Assembly (NCBI GenBank): GCA_002239085.1 | Contig: MPNP01000001.1 | Location: forward strand, 1-49,168 | Length of the DNA stretch: 49,168 nucleotides | Reading direction: 5' to 3' | Source of the DNA: Rhodobacteraceae bacterium bin131 | GTDB taxonomy: Bacteria; Pseudomonadota; Alphaproteobacteria; Rhodobacterales; Rhodobacteraceae | Shown here: positions 28,662 through 36,050 of the stretch, one piece after another | Layout of the letters: each line of letters begins with the position of its first letter | How positions within the stretch are numbered: position 1 is the first letter of the stretch | Program-made: the position numbers and the translations under genes | Notes under the pieces: generated by a model | Told to the model about the DNA's origin: nothing | Databases searched by the model: none | Seen by the model: only the letters and a program-made list of their open reading frames with translations

Positions 28662-29522
28662 GTGACTATTGACAGATTGGTAATTTTGGGGTCCAAGGGT
28701 GGTCCATCCCTTCGAACCGCAGAAAGAATGCCCACCTCCAACCTCATTGAAATTGGTGGCAAGGTTTGTGTGGTGGACTGTGGTCTTGGCGTAACCGCAA
28801 GGTTGGTAAAAGCTGGAGTAAAACTTGCTGACATAGACTATATCTTCATTACTCATTTGCATTCCGACCATTTGTTGGAACTAGGGCCACTCCTTCATAC
28901 TGCCTGGACAACCAATCTGCACAAAAGGATAACTGTTTTTGGACCAGTAGGTACAGAAGAATATTTGAATCATTTTTATCAATCGTTGAGTTTCGACATT
29001 AATCTTAGGATTGAAGATGAAGGACGGCCAGATTTAAGGGATTTGGTAGAAATAAGAGAATATAAGGAAGGGGTTGTACTTAATGAATCCCCAAGGGTAA
29101 CTGCACTCAAGGTTCCTCATCCTCCAGTGGAGGAATGTTATGCCCTGAAAATGGAAAATGAGGGCTGGAAAGTAACTTTTGGCAGTGATACAGCCTATTT
29201 TCCACCACTAATGGATTTTGCCCGAGGAAGTGACATTCTGATTCATGAAGCCATGTTGAAAAGTGCTATTGAGGAATTGATCAAGCTAACCAGTATGGCC
29301 CCAAGACTGAAACAGCATCTTTTTGCAAGTCATACACTTGTGAAAGACGTAGGTAGGATTGCAAAAGGAGCAGAGGTCAATTTACTGATTGTGAACCATT
29401 TGGTTCCTGTTGCTTTACAAGGGATTAATGAAAAGGATTGGCTGGACGAAATCAACAAGACATGGCAAGGAAAAACCATTTTTGCTACGGACGGTTTGGA
29501 AATCAGGAGACATGGAAATTGA
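28662..29522 (+). CDS. MBL-fold hydrolase of the homogentisate operon (RNase Z/arylsulfatase-like)
   Basis: A 286-residue metallo-beta-lactamase-fold protein with an intact metal site: THLHSDHLLELGPLL (near residues 67-81), GSDTAYFPP with the bridging Asp, SDILIHEAML, and a late ASHTLVKDVGR and VNHLVP. The overall form (LGSKGGPSLRTAERMPTSN at the start, cited in part) resembles the arylsulfatase/RNase Z-like branch. It starts with GTG at 28662 after an AAGGA site, 34 bp past hmgA. Its stop overlaps the next gene's TTG start. In this operon it might hydrolyse an ester or lactone upstream or downstream of homogentisate; that is inference only. Confidence 0.82.
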   Translation: MTIDRLVILGSKGGPSLRTAERMPTSNLIEIGGKVCVVDCGLGVTARLVKAGVKLADIDYIFITHLHSDHLLELGPLLHTAWTTNLHKRITVFGPVGTEEYLNHFYQSLSFDINLRIEDEGRPDLRDLVEIREYKEGVVLNESPRVTALKVPHPPVEECYALKMENEGWKVTFGSDTAYFPPLMDFARGSDILIHEAMLKSAIEELIKLTSMAPRLKQHLFASHTLVKDVGRIAKGAEVNLLIVNHLVPVALQGINEKDWLDEINKTWQGKTIFATDGLEIRRHGN

Positions 29523-30526
29523 AACTAGCTTCATTAAATGACGGTACCCTTGATGGTAGGCTGGTTGTGGTATCAAGAGATCTACAAAAATATGTTGATG
29601 CCTCGGCTATTGCACCAACCTTGCAATATGCCGTGGATGACTGGGCACATATCAAACCCAAGTTGGAAGTACTGGCATTAAAAGTAGAGTCGGAGGATAT
29701 CGGCCTGGAGTTCAAGCCAGGTAATGTCTATTCTCCCTTGCCCAGGTCCTATCAGTGGGCTGATGGATCGGCTTATTTGAACCACGTTGAGCTGGTCAGA
29801 AAAGCCCGAAACGCCCAAGTACCTGATTCCTTTTTTGAAGATCCCCTGATGTATCAGGGTGGTTCTGATAGTTTTTATACGCCACATGGTCCGATTGAAT
29901 TGCTTGATGAAAGTTGGGGTATAGATTTGGAAGCAGAAGTTGCTGTCATTGTGGATAAAGTTCCGATGGGCATATCAGCTGAAGAAGCTCCAAACTATAT
30001 CCGTTTGATAATGCTCGTGAATGATGTCAGTTTAAGAAACCTTATTCCGGCAGAATTAGGCAAGGGATTTGGTTTTTTTCAGTCCAAACCAGCCACGGCA
30101 TTTTCACCGGTGGCAGTGACCCCGGATGAAATCGAATCCTGGTCTGAGGGGACAATACACCTGCCCCTGTGTGTAGATATCAACAAGCAACCCTTTGGCC
30201 GGGCAAATGCAGGTGTTGACATGACGTTCAATTTCTTCCAGTTGATAGCCCACGCAGCCAAGACGCGGGAATTGGCAGCAGGAACGATAATTGGTTCTGG
30301 TACGATTTCCAATAAGCTGGACGGTGGGCCTGGCAAGCCAATTTCGGAAGGTGGCGTGGGATATTCCTGTATTTCGGAAATAAGAACCGTGGAAACCATA
30401 AACGAAGGTAAGCCGAGGACACCTTTCTTGCAATTTGGGGACGCCGTTGAGATCTGGATGGATGACAAGGAAGGCCAATCAATATTTGGTTCAATTAAAC
30501 AAACAGTAAAGAAATATGAGAGATAA
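29519..30526 (+). CDS. fumarylacetoacetate hydrolase family protein
   Basis: A 335-residue FAH-family enzyme, the last step of homogentisate breakdown (fumarylacetoacetate to fumarate and acetoacetate). Seen: MKLASLNDGTLDGRLVVVS at the N-terminus, a two-domain layout, the metal-binding DLEAEVAVIVDKVP, LVNDVSLRNLI, GFGFFQSKPATAFSPV, AGTIIGSGTISNK and a final SIFGSIKQTV. I chose the TTG at 29519: it overlaps the previous stop (ATTGA), has AGGAG nine bases upstream and gives the usual family start. The longer open frame from 29438 runs through the MBL gene and is not credible. AGG and AGA codons are frequent here too. Lacking an isomerase nearby, this enzyme could alternatively act directly on maleylacetoacetate. 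Confidence 0.9.
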   Translation: MKLASLNDGTLDGRLVVVSRDLQKYVDASAIAPTLQYAVDDWAHIKPKLEVLALKVESEDIGLEFKPGNVYSPLPRSYQWADGSAYLNHVELVRKARNAQVPDSFFEDPLMYQGGSDSFYTPHGPIELLDESWGIDLEAEVAVIVDKVPMGISAEEAPNYIRLIMLVNDVSLRNLIPAELGKGFGFFQSKPATAFSPVAVTPDEIESWSEGTIHLPLCVDINKQPFGRANAGVDMTFNFFQLIAHAAKTRELAAGTIIGSGTISNKLDGGPGKPISEGGVGYSCISEIRTVETINEGKPRTPFLQFGDAVEIWMDDKEGQSIFGSIKQTVKKYER

Positions 30527-30529
30527 AAT

Positions 30530-31480
30530 ATGGCAAAAGAATTCGCTTCCAGGAGTGACCTGACCGAGAAAAAAACAAGTTTTACCGAAATTGGCAAAGG
30601 GCTATACGCTTTTACAGCAGAAGGAGATCCCAATTCTGGTGTAATCATTGGGGATGATTCCGTCATGGTAATCGAAGCCCAGGCAACACCGAGGCTGGCT
30701 TCCAAGGTAATAGAAGAAATCCAAAAGGTCACGGATAAGCCTATAACTCACCTTGTCCTGACACATTATCATGCCGTTAGAGTTCTGGGTGCTTCTGCTT
30801 TTAACGCCCAACAAGTCATTATGTCAGAAACAGCCAGAGGAATGGTCGTTGAGAGAGGACAAGAGGATTGGGACAGCGAATTCAACAGATTCCCCCGACT
30901 TTTTGAAGGACATGAATCCATCCCTGGCTTAACTTGGCCAACCACTACATTTAATGGCAGGATGACCGTTTATCTTGGAAACAGAAAGGTAGAAATCATG
31001 CAATTTGGTCGGGCTCACACCGCTGGTGATGCAGTTGTGTGGGTTCCTGATGAACAGGTCATGTATACTGGTGATATTGTGGAGTATAAATCTGCATGCT
31101 ATTGTGGCGATGGTCATTTCGAAGATTGGCAGGATACCCTCGATATAGTAGAAAACTACCAACCTGAAGCGATTGCACCGGGAAGAGGTGATGCCCTGGC
31201 GGGGTCACAACTGGTTACTGCAGGTCTTGATGGAACCAGGGAGTTTCTGGATGCTACTTATATGCCGGTTGTACGGGTAGCTTCCAGAAATGGAACCCTG
31301 AGGGAAGCCTGGGATGAGGTCAGGGCAAATTGCGATGATCGATTTGGTGACTATGCGATTTATGAACATTGCTTGCCATTTAACGTTGCCAGAGCCTATG
31401 ATGAGGCTCGAGGAGTTGACACACCTAGGATATGGACGGCCGAACGAGACCTTGAAATGTGGAACAAACTCCAGGACTAA
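30530..31480 (+). CDS. MBL-fold protein with an incomplete metal site
   Basis: A 316-residue MBL-fold protein. Parts of the site are kept: two His in LTHYHAVRVLGA, GRAHTAGDAVVW, and the Asp in MYTGDIVEY. Parts are lost: the Asp-His of HxHxDH are Val-Arg (HYHAVR), and the late His that usually reads PGHG is Arg (PGRGD). So the second metal position should not form, and the first is weakened. It may be mononuclear, non-catalytic, or use another metal. The reading frame is intact and it lies 3 bp after the FAH gene, so it is not decaying by frameshift. It is paired in the same operon with a second MBL gene that has a normal site. Function unknown. Confidence 0.8.
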   Translation: MAKEFASRSDLTEKKTSFTEIGKGLYAFTAEGDPNSGVIIGDDSVMVIEAQATPRLASKVIEEIQKVTDKPITHLVLTHYHAVRVLGASAFNAQQVIMSETARGMVVERGQEDWDSEFNRFPRLFEGHESIPGLTWPTTTFNGRMTVYLGNRKVEIMQFGRAHTAGDAVVWVPDEQVMYTGDIVEYKSACYCGDGHFEDWQDTLDIVENYQPEAIAPGRGDALAGSQLVTAGLDGTREFLDATYMPVVRVASRNGTLREAWDEVRANCDDRFGDYAIYEHCLPFNVARAYDEARGVDTPRIWTAERDLEMWNKLQD

Positions 31481-31514
31481 TTTTGCAATAAGACAAATTA
31501 CCTTACCCATATAG

Positions 31515-33068
31515 ATGCCTTACCAAGCCAAGGAGTATACTTTCGTTCCTCCCCCGGGACTTGACAGCAAGGAACAATCCAAGCAGGTTGTTATTGTCGG
31601 GGCTGGGCCCATAGGATTGGCAATGGCCATTGAATTGGCCAATCATGATATTCCATCCGTTATCCTTGATGAAAGCAATAAGGTTTCAACAGGTTCAAGG
31701 GCCATTTGTTGGTCAAAAAGATCGTTGGAAATATTTGATCGCTTGGGCATTGGTGACCAGGCTCTGGCCAAAGGTGTGATGTGGAAGGTCGGTAGAACCT
31801 ACCACCGGGATAGGGAGTTATTTAATTTTGATCTCCTTCCCGAGCAAGGGCACAAATACCCGGCTTTTGTCAATCTCCAGCAGTATTACGTTGAAGAGTA
31901 TCTGGTTGCCAAAGCCCAAACCCTGGATTTGATTGATTTGAGATTTTTAAACAAGGTCGTGGGAATCCAGAACGGTCCCAATTCGGTCAAGATAGACATA
32001 ACAACACCACATGGTGATTATGAACTTAAAACGGAATATCTGGTGGCTTGTGATGGCGTTAGATCAACCGTCAGAAAAAAACTCGGGTTGGAATTTATTG
32101 GTGAACTTTTCGAGGAAAGATTCTTAATTGCCGACATAGAGATGCACAGGGAGTTTCCTCCAGAACGAAGGTTCTGGTTCGAACCTGCTTTTCATGAGGG
32201 TCAATCAGCTCTTTTACACAAGCAGCCGGATAATATTTATCGGATTGATCTACAACTCGGTTGGGAGGCAGACTCCGAGAAGGAAAAGTTACCGGAAAAT
32301 GTTATTCCTCGCATTGAGAAGGTTGTTGGTACCAGTGATTTTAAAATAGATTGGGTGTCGGTCTATACCTTCCAATGTCGCCGATTGGAGAAGTTTGTCC
32401 ATGGAAGGGTGATTTTTGCGGGAGATTCCGCCCATGTGGTTTCCCCTTTTGGTGCCAGGGGAGGAAACGGGGGTCTACAAGATGTGGATAATCTAGGCTG
32501 GAAATTGGCAGCAATCATCAAGGGCCGATCACCAGAATCACTCATGGATACCTATAATGCAGAAAGAGTTTTTGGCTCAGATGAGAACATTGCCCATTCG
32601 ACAAGAACTACTAAGTTCATGACACCCTCAGATGGTGTTGAAAGGATGTTCAGAGATCAACTTTTTAAATTGACTCGGGTTACAAAATTTGCCAGAAACT
32701 GGATTAATCCTGGTAGATTATCTGTACCTGCCGTTTATCCGAAGTTTGAAGATCAGGCACCAGAACTCCCCCTGATTGCCAGACCTGGTTCGGTAGCACC
32801 GGATGCACTGCTGGATGATGGTAATTGGTTGCTTAACCTGTTTGATAAAAATGTGACAGTGCTTGGAATAAATACGGAAATTCCCGAAATTAAAAACTGC
32901 CAAAGGCTCAACCTACCAGCCAATGAATTTATCAAGGCGAGATACCTAGGTGAACAATCCAAAGCTATTTATCTCATCCGACCTGACCAGGTTATCTGTG
33001 GTCGATGGCTGGAGGTTTCAGAAAAGCATGTAAAACGTGAAATCAATCAAATTTGGGGATTGGTATAA
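31515..33068 (+). CDS. FAD-dependent aromatic-ring hydroxylase
   Basis: A 517-residue group A flavin monooxygenase of the PheA/TfdB/MhpA type. Seen: the dinucleotide motif VVIVGAGPIGLAMAIELA (near residues 26-43), the conserved DESNKVSTGSRAICWSKRS, YLVACDGVRSTVRKKLG, and the second FAD motif FAGDSAHVVSPFGARGGNGG near residue 305. A thioredoxin-like C-terminal domain follows. In a homogentisate operon the natural substrate would be a hydroxyphenylacetate or related phenol turned into homogentisate, but this is inference from position. The ATG at 31515 lies 34 bp after the preceding gene, and its stop directly abuts the DUF2783 start. Confidence 0.92.
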   Translation: MPYQAKEYTFVPPPGLDSKEQSKQVVIVGAGPIGLAMAIELANHDIPSVILDESNKVSTGSRAICWSKRSLEIFDRLGIGDQALAKGVMWKVGRTYHRDRELFNFDLLPEQGHKYPAFVNLQQYYVEEYLVAKAQTLDLIDLRFLNKVVGIQNGPNSVKIDITTPHGDYELKTEYLVACDGVRSTVRKKLGLEFIGELFEERFLIADIEMHREFPPERRFWFEPAFHEGQSALLHKQPDNIYRIDLQLGWEADSEKEKLPENVIPRIEKVVGTSDFKIDWVSVYTFQCRRLEKFVHGRVIFAGDSAHVVSPFGARGGNGGLQDVDNLGWKLAAIIKGRSPESLMDTYNAERVFGSDENIAHSTRTTKFMTPSDGVERMFRDQLFKLTRVTKFARNWINPGRLSVPAVYPKFEDQAPELPLIARPGSVAPDALLDDGNWLLNLFDKNVTVLGINTEIPEIKNCQRLNLPANEFIKARYLGEQSKAIYLIRPDQVICGRWLEVSEKHVKREINQIWGLV

Positions 33069-33275
33069 ATGAGCTCAAACATAAAGTCCCAACCACAAGC
33101 TAGTGTGGATGAAATCTACCAGAACCTTTTGGAGGTTTTTGAAGAAGTTGAGGAATCACAACGAATGGAATTTGCCATTATGGTAGTCATTTCACTTTGT
33201 GATCAAATTAAAGACCAGGGAAGAATTACCGAAATCCTGAACACCTGTCGTCTAGCCTTGGAGAAAGCAGATTGA
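33069..33275 (+). CDS. small DUF2783-family protein
   Basis: A 68-residue acidic protein, mainly helical (DEIYQNLLEVFEEVEESQRM, then VVISLCDQIKDQGRITEIL). Length, position right after a FAD aromatic hydroxylase and the pattern fit the DUF2783 family. The function is not known; a helper or regulator of the hydroxylase is an inference from the constant pairing that I recall. It begins at the ATG immediately after the hydroxylase stop and overlaps rnhB by 4 bp. Confidence 0.7.
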   Translation: MSSNIKSQPQASVDEIYQNLLEVFEEVEESQRMEFAIMVVISLCDQIKDQGRITEILNTCRLALEKAD

Positions 33276-33898
33276 AGGAAAAATCAGCTTTACCGAATTT
33301 CGAATTGGAGAAATTATATAGTAATGAAGGTTTCAAGGTTATTGTCGGTGTTGATGAAGCTGGTAGAGGGAGTATTGCGGGTCCGGTCACAGCCGGTGCA
33401 GTAATTTTCACGAAAGAATCCTTTCCTCATGGTCTTGATGATTCCAAAAAATTGTCCCCTCAACAAAGAACCAGGATATTTGAAGAAATCAAGGAAACAG
33501 CATTGTTTTCCTTTGCTCATGTGCCAGTAGAGGATATAGAGAGAATTAATATCCTCCAGGCTGCCTTGAAGGCTATGACACTTGCAGTTGATTCGCTTCA
33601 CGTTTCACCAGACTTGGTTCTTGTAGACGGTAATTGGTTTCCTCCCAACCTACCCTGCAAAGGAGTAGCCGTAGTTAAGGGAGATCAGAAATCCCTGACA
33701 ATTGCGGCTGCTTCGGTCGTCGCCAAGGTAAATAGGGATAACCTTATGGGTCAATTAGCCAAAGTGGAACCTGTTTACGGTTGGGATACCAATATGGGTT
33801 ATGGCACTAGGAAACATTTACAGGCACTAGGAAAGTTTGGTCCCTCCAGACATCACCGAAAGTCCTTCCTTCCCTTGCGTAAACTATTTGAAGATTAG
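33272..33898 (+). CDS. rnhB: ribonuclease HII
   Basis: Cuts RNA in DNA-RNA hybrids, including single ribonucleotides left in DNA. The 208-residue protein has the family motifs VGVDEAGRGSIAGPVTAGAV (Asp and Glu of the active site near residues 26-27), the central DGN, and VAKVNRDNLMGQLA with its conserved catalytic Asp. The TTG start at 33272 overlaps the DUF2783 stop (ATTGA) with GGAG nine bases upstream, so a housekeeping gene is translationally coupled to a catabolic operon. Its arginine codons are 3 AGG, 4 AGA and 2 CGN, like the operon and unlike the genes around it, which suggests that it arrived together with them or was replaced in the same event. Confidence 0.96.
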   Translation: MKEKSALPNFELEKLYSNEGFKVIVGVDEAGRGSIAGPVTAGAVIFTKESFPHGLDDSKKLSPQQRTRIFEEIKETALFSFAHVPVEDIERINILQAALKAMTLAVDSLHVSPDLVLVDGNWFPPNLPCKGVAVVKGDQKSLTIAAASVVAKVNRDNLMGQLAKVEPVYGWDTNMGYGTRKHLQALGKFGPSRHHRKSFLPLRKLFED

Positions 33899-33958
33899 CT
33901 CCATTTAGCCAGTATTAGAAACTTGAGATTCCATTGATTGGAATTCATGGACCGAAAC

Positions 33959-34008
33959 TGGCAGGGGTGGATGGGCTCGACCCCCCGACACCCGGTTTTG
34001 GAGACCGG
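33959..34008 (-). pseudogene. 3' half of a tRNA-Trp gene (probable attachment-site scar)
   Basis: Read on the minus strand this 50-nt piece matches tRNA positions 27-76 exactly in spacing: anticodon stem-loop CCGGT-CTCCAAA-ACCGG with anticodon CCA, a five-base variable loop GTGTC, a T arm GGGGG-GTCGAGC-CCATC (T54 replaced by G, one mismatch), acceptor strand CACCCCT, discriminator G and encoded CCA. Positions 1-26 are missing: there is no D arm, and no AGGGGTG to pair with the acceptor strand. Partial 3' tRNA copies of this kind are typically left when a tyrosine-recombinase element integrates at a tRNA gene. The truncated side points right, towards pobA; the CCA side points to rnhB. Confidence 0.8.
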
Positions 34009-34019
34009 TGTTGTTTTTT
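33988..34019 (+). terminator. Rho-independent terminator of the hmgA-rnhB operon
   Basis: On the + strand ACAC (33988-33991) plus CGGT (33993-33996) pair with ACCG (34004-34007) plus GTGT (34008-34011), an 8-bp stem with one bulged C and a seven-base loop, followed by TGTTTTTT. It is 90 bp after the rnhB stop. The inner part of the stem is the antisense of the anticodon arm of the tRNA-Trp fragment, so the scar seems to have been reused as a terminator. Confidence 0.65.
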
Positions 34020-34108
34020 GAGAAATGCTAAAATGTCTGAAGTCAAGAGAATTAGACGAACGCTAAAGTAAGGACAAGTCGTCACGCTTTAATTGATAAA
34101 GCTGAATT

Positions 34109-35278
34109 CTAATACGGTAATCCGGTATAATTGTCTGAAAATACGGATTGCATTAATTTAGAATCTTTGAGGTGATTGAGCTCACTTTCACCAATTTTTT
34201 CTTCAAAAGGGTTTTGGTTTGGGTCGTGATGAAACATGCGCGTCATCCACCAGCTGAATCGCATGGATTTCCATACCCGCATTAGGGCTTTATTTGAATA
34301 TTCATTTATTTTGTCCAATTGATTGTTAAAAAAATAACTCACAAGAGCCTCATGGGCGTAATAGACGTCAGAAGCTGCTAAATTAAGTCCCTTGGCACCA
34401 GTTGGAGGAACGATATGAGCTGCATCTCCGCATAATAGTAAGTGGCCCTCCTGCATGGTATTGGCAACATATGAACGCAATGGAGCAATCGATTTTTCAA
34501 TAGAAGGACCAGTAATAAGATTACTTCTTACATGCTTGGGAATTCTCAATTTGAATGACTCCCAAAATCGTGCATCAGACCAATTTCCAACATTTTCTCC
34601 TGTTGGCACCTGAACATAATATCGAGAAAGAGATTTTGAACGCATTGACGCAAGAGCAAACCCCATGGAACTTCGTGAATATATGAGCTCGTCTTCAACA
34701 GGAGGAGTTTCGGAGAGAATTCCTAACCAACCGTACGGAAGTTGAATTAAATAGGGGTTTTCTTGATTACGCTTTATGATTTTATTGCTAATTCCATGAA
34801 AGCCGTCACAGCCAATCACGAATTCACATTGGACTGATTTGGTTTGACCATTATTTTCATAGACAACAGTGGGTCGTGAACTTGTATGGTCAAGAATTTT
34901 TTCGACTTTCGCTTCATGGATTATGGGAATATTCCTCCGGTCCAATAGTTCATATAAGTCTTTTGTTACTTCAGTTTGCCCATAAACTGTCACTTGCTTA
35001 TCAATTGACTCCTTAAAATCAATGTGAAACATATCCTCGTCTGTTGCAATGAACACACCGTTATGTTTCAAGCCATTCTGTAACAGGTTTTTTCCAGCAC
35101 CAATTTCAACAAGTTGGTTGACAGTTCCCGTTTCTAAAACGCCAGCTCTAATACGCGAAAGAACATATTTTCGAGTTCTTTGTTCAAGAACAATGACATC
35201 AATGCCTCTTGCCGCTAGCTTCGCAGCTAAAAGCAATCCTGATGGCCCGCCACCAATAATAACAACTTGTACAAACAT
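34109..35278 (-). CDS. pobA: 4-hydroxybenzoate 3-monooxygenase
   Basis: FAD enzyme that converts 4-hydroxybenzoate to protocatechuate. The 389-residue protein is the proper length and carries the PobA signatures: VVIIGGGPSGLLLAAKLA at the N-terminus, EQRTRKYVLSRIRAGVLE (family RIRAGVLE motif), GCDGFHGISN, and LLLCGDAAHIVPPTGAKGLNLAASD near residue 285. The C-terminal RFSWWMTRMFHH is also typical. It stands alone; no pca genes for protocatechuate breakdown and no pobR are next to it. It is convergent with rnhB across the tRNA-Trp scar. Its codon use resembles the general window rather than the hmgA block, by eye. Confidence 0.95.
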   Translation of the reverse strand: MFVQVVIIGGGPSGLLLAAKLAARGIDVIVLEQRTRKYVLSRIRAGVLETGTVNQLVEIGAGKNLLQNGLKHNGVFIATDEDMFHIDFKESIDKQVTVYGQTEVTKDLYELLDRRNIPIIHEAKVEKILDHTSSRPTVVYENNGQTKSVQCEFVIGCDGFHGISNKIIKRNQENPYLIQLPYGWLGILSETPPVEDELIYSRSSMGFALASMRSKSLSRYYVQVPTGENVGNWSDARFWESFKLRIPKHVRSNLITGPSIEKSIAPLRSYVANTMQEGHLLLCGDAAHIVPPTGAKGLNLAASDVYYAHEALVSYFFNNQLDKINEYSNKALMRVWKSMRFSWWMTRMFHHDPNQNPFEEKIGESELNHLKDSKLMQSVFSDNYTGLPY

Positions 35279-35305
35279 TTAGTATACCTTAGGAGGAACT
35301 TGCTA

Positions 35306-35325
35306 GAATTTCTTAAAATAAATTC
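35306..35325. promoter_or_regulatory. inverted repeat upstream of pobA
   Basis: GAATTT (35306-35311) and AAATTC (35320-35325) form a 6-bp inverted repeat with an eight-base centre, about 30 bp before the pobA start. It could be an operator, but repeats of this size arise by chance in AT-rich DNA. A low-confidence note. Confidence 0.25.
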
Positions 35326-35472
35326 CAAGGAGACCAAATAATTTTACGAAATGCGATTTGATACTTTTGAAAGATATTATCAGCAAATGCAATCTTATAT
35401 GGACTCTTGGCTGTACTTATTCACATTTCGACAAAAATGAGTCTTAATAAATCTCAATTAAAAATATCAGCT

Positions 35473-36024
35473 TTATTTCCATTTGATTGAACAACCCATT
35501 GACGGAAATTGGATGTCAGGACCTTGTCCAGTCGCAATGATTTGTTTCATTGCAATCACCAGGTCACGGTCTCGTTGATGACTTAGTTTTCCCGTACTTC
35601 CGGCATCATCTAACCGTCCCCTATAATTAAGTTCCATTTCAGCATTAAACCCAAAAAAATCAGGTGTGCACTCAGCACCGTAATCGCGTGCTACTTTTTG
35701 GGATTTATCATGCAGATAAGGAAAGGGTAATTTGTGTTTCTTGGTAAAAACTTTCATTTTCTCAAACGAGTCATCGGGGTAGGCAATCGGGTCATTTGAA
35801 CAAATCGCCACAACCTTTACACCGACAGTCATCAGTTCTTGGCTGTCAAAGATCAATCGCTCCATTGCCGAAATAACATAAGGGCAATGGTTGCAGATGA
35901 AAATCACGAGTGATGCCGTGCTATTTTTGAGGTCATCCAATGAAACCACTTCACCATTTGTTGATGGTAAATTAAAATTTTTTGCTTTCCAGCCAAAATT
36001 ACAAACAGGAGGACGAACAGCCAT
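35473..36024 (-). CDS. thioredoxin-fold (AhpC/TSA-type) protein
   Basis: A 183-residue redoxin-like protein: FNLPSTNGEVVSLDDLKN at the N-terminus, a CxxC in VIFICNHCPYVISAMERL (near residue 42), CSNDPIAYPDDSFEKM, and DGAECTPDFFGFN-like (YGAECTPDFFGFNAEM) with a cis-Pro, ending in the conserved FPSMGCSIKW. It resembles a widespread family annotated only as thioredoxin-family protein; the actual substrate is unknown. I chose the ATG at 36024, which has GGAG at good spacing on the minus strand, over an upstream ATG at 36036. It follows rpe by about 26 bp and is probably in the same transcript. Confidence 0.85.
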   Translation of the reverse strand: MAVRPPVCNFGWKAKNFNLPSTNGEVVSLDDLKNSTASLVIFICNHCPYVISAMERLIFDSQELMTVGVKVVAICSNDPIAYPDDSFEKMKVFTKKHKLPFPYLHDKSQKVARDYGAECTPDFFGFNAEMELNYRGRLDDAGSTGKLSHQRDRDLVIAMKQIIATGQGPDIQFPSMGCSIKWK

Positions 36025-36050
36025 ATTTTTCTCCAAAATGACAGGTTACA

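Noticed and set aside
29438-29518. Upstream extension of the FAH gene in its open frame
   Set aside because: It would run 84 bp into the MBL gene with no family similarity; the TTG at 29519 has a ribosome-binding site and gives the standard start.
33959-34080. Reading this locus as tmRNA (GGGG...GGGCTCGAC resembles a tmRNA 5' end on the + strand)
   Set aside because: No tag peptide frame ending in Ala-Ala and no matching acceptor half are found; the minus-strand tRNA-Trp reading explains every segment with exact spacing.
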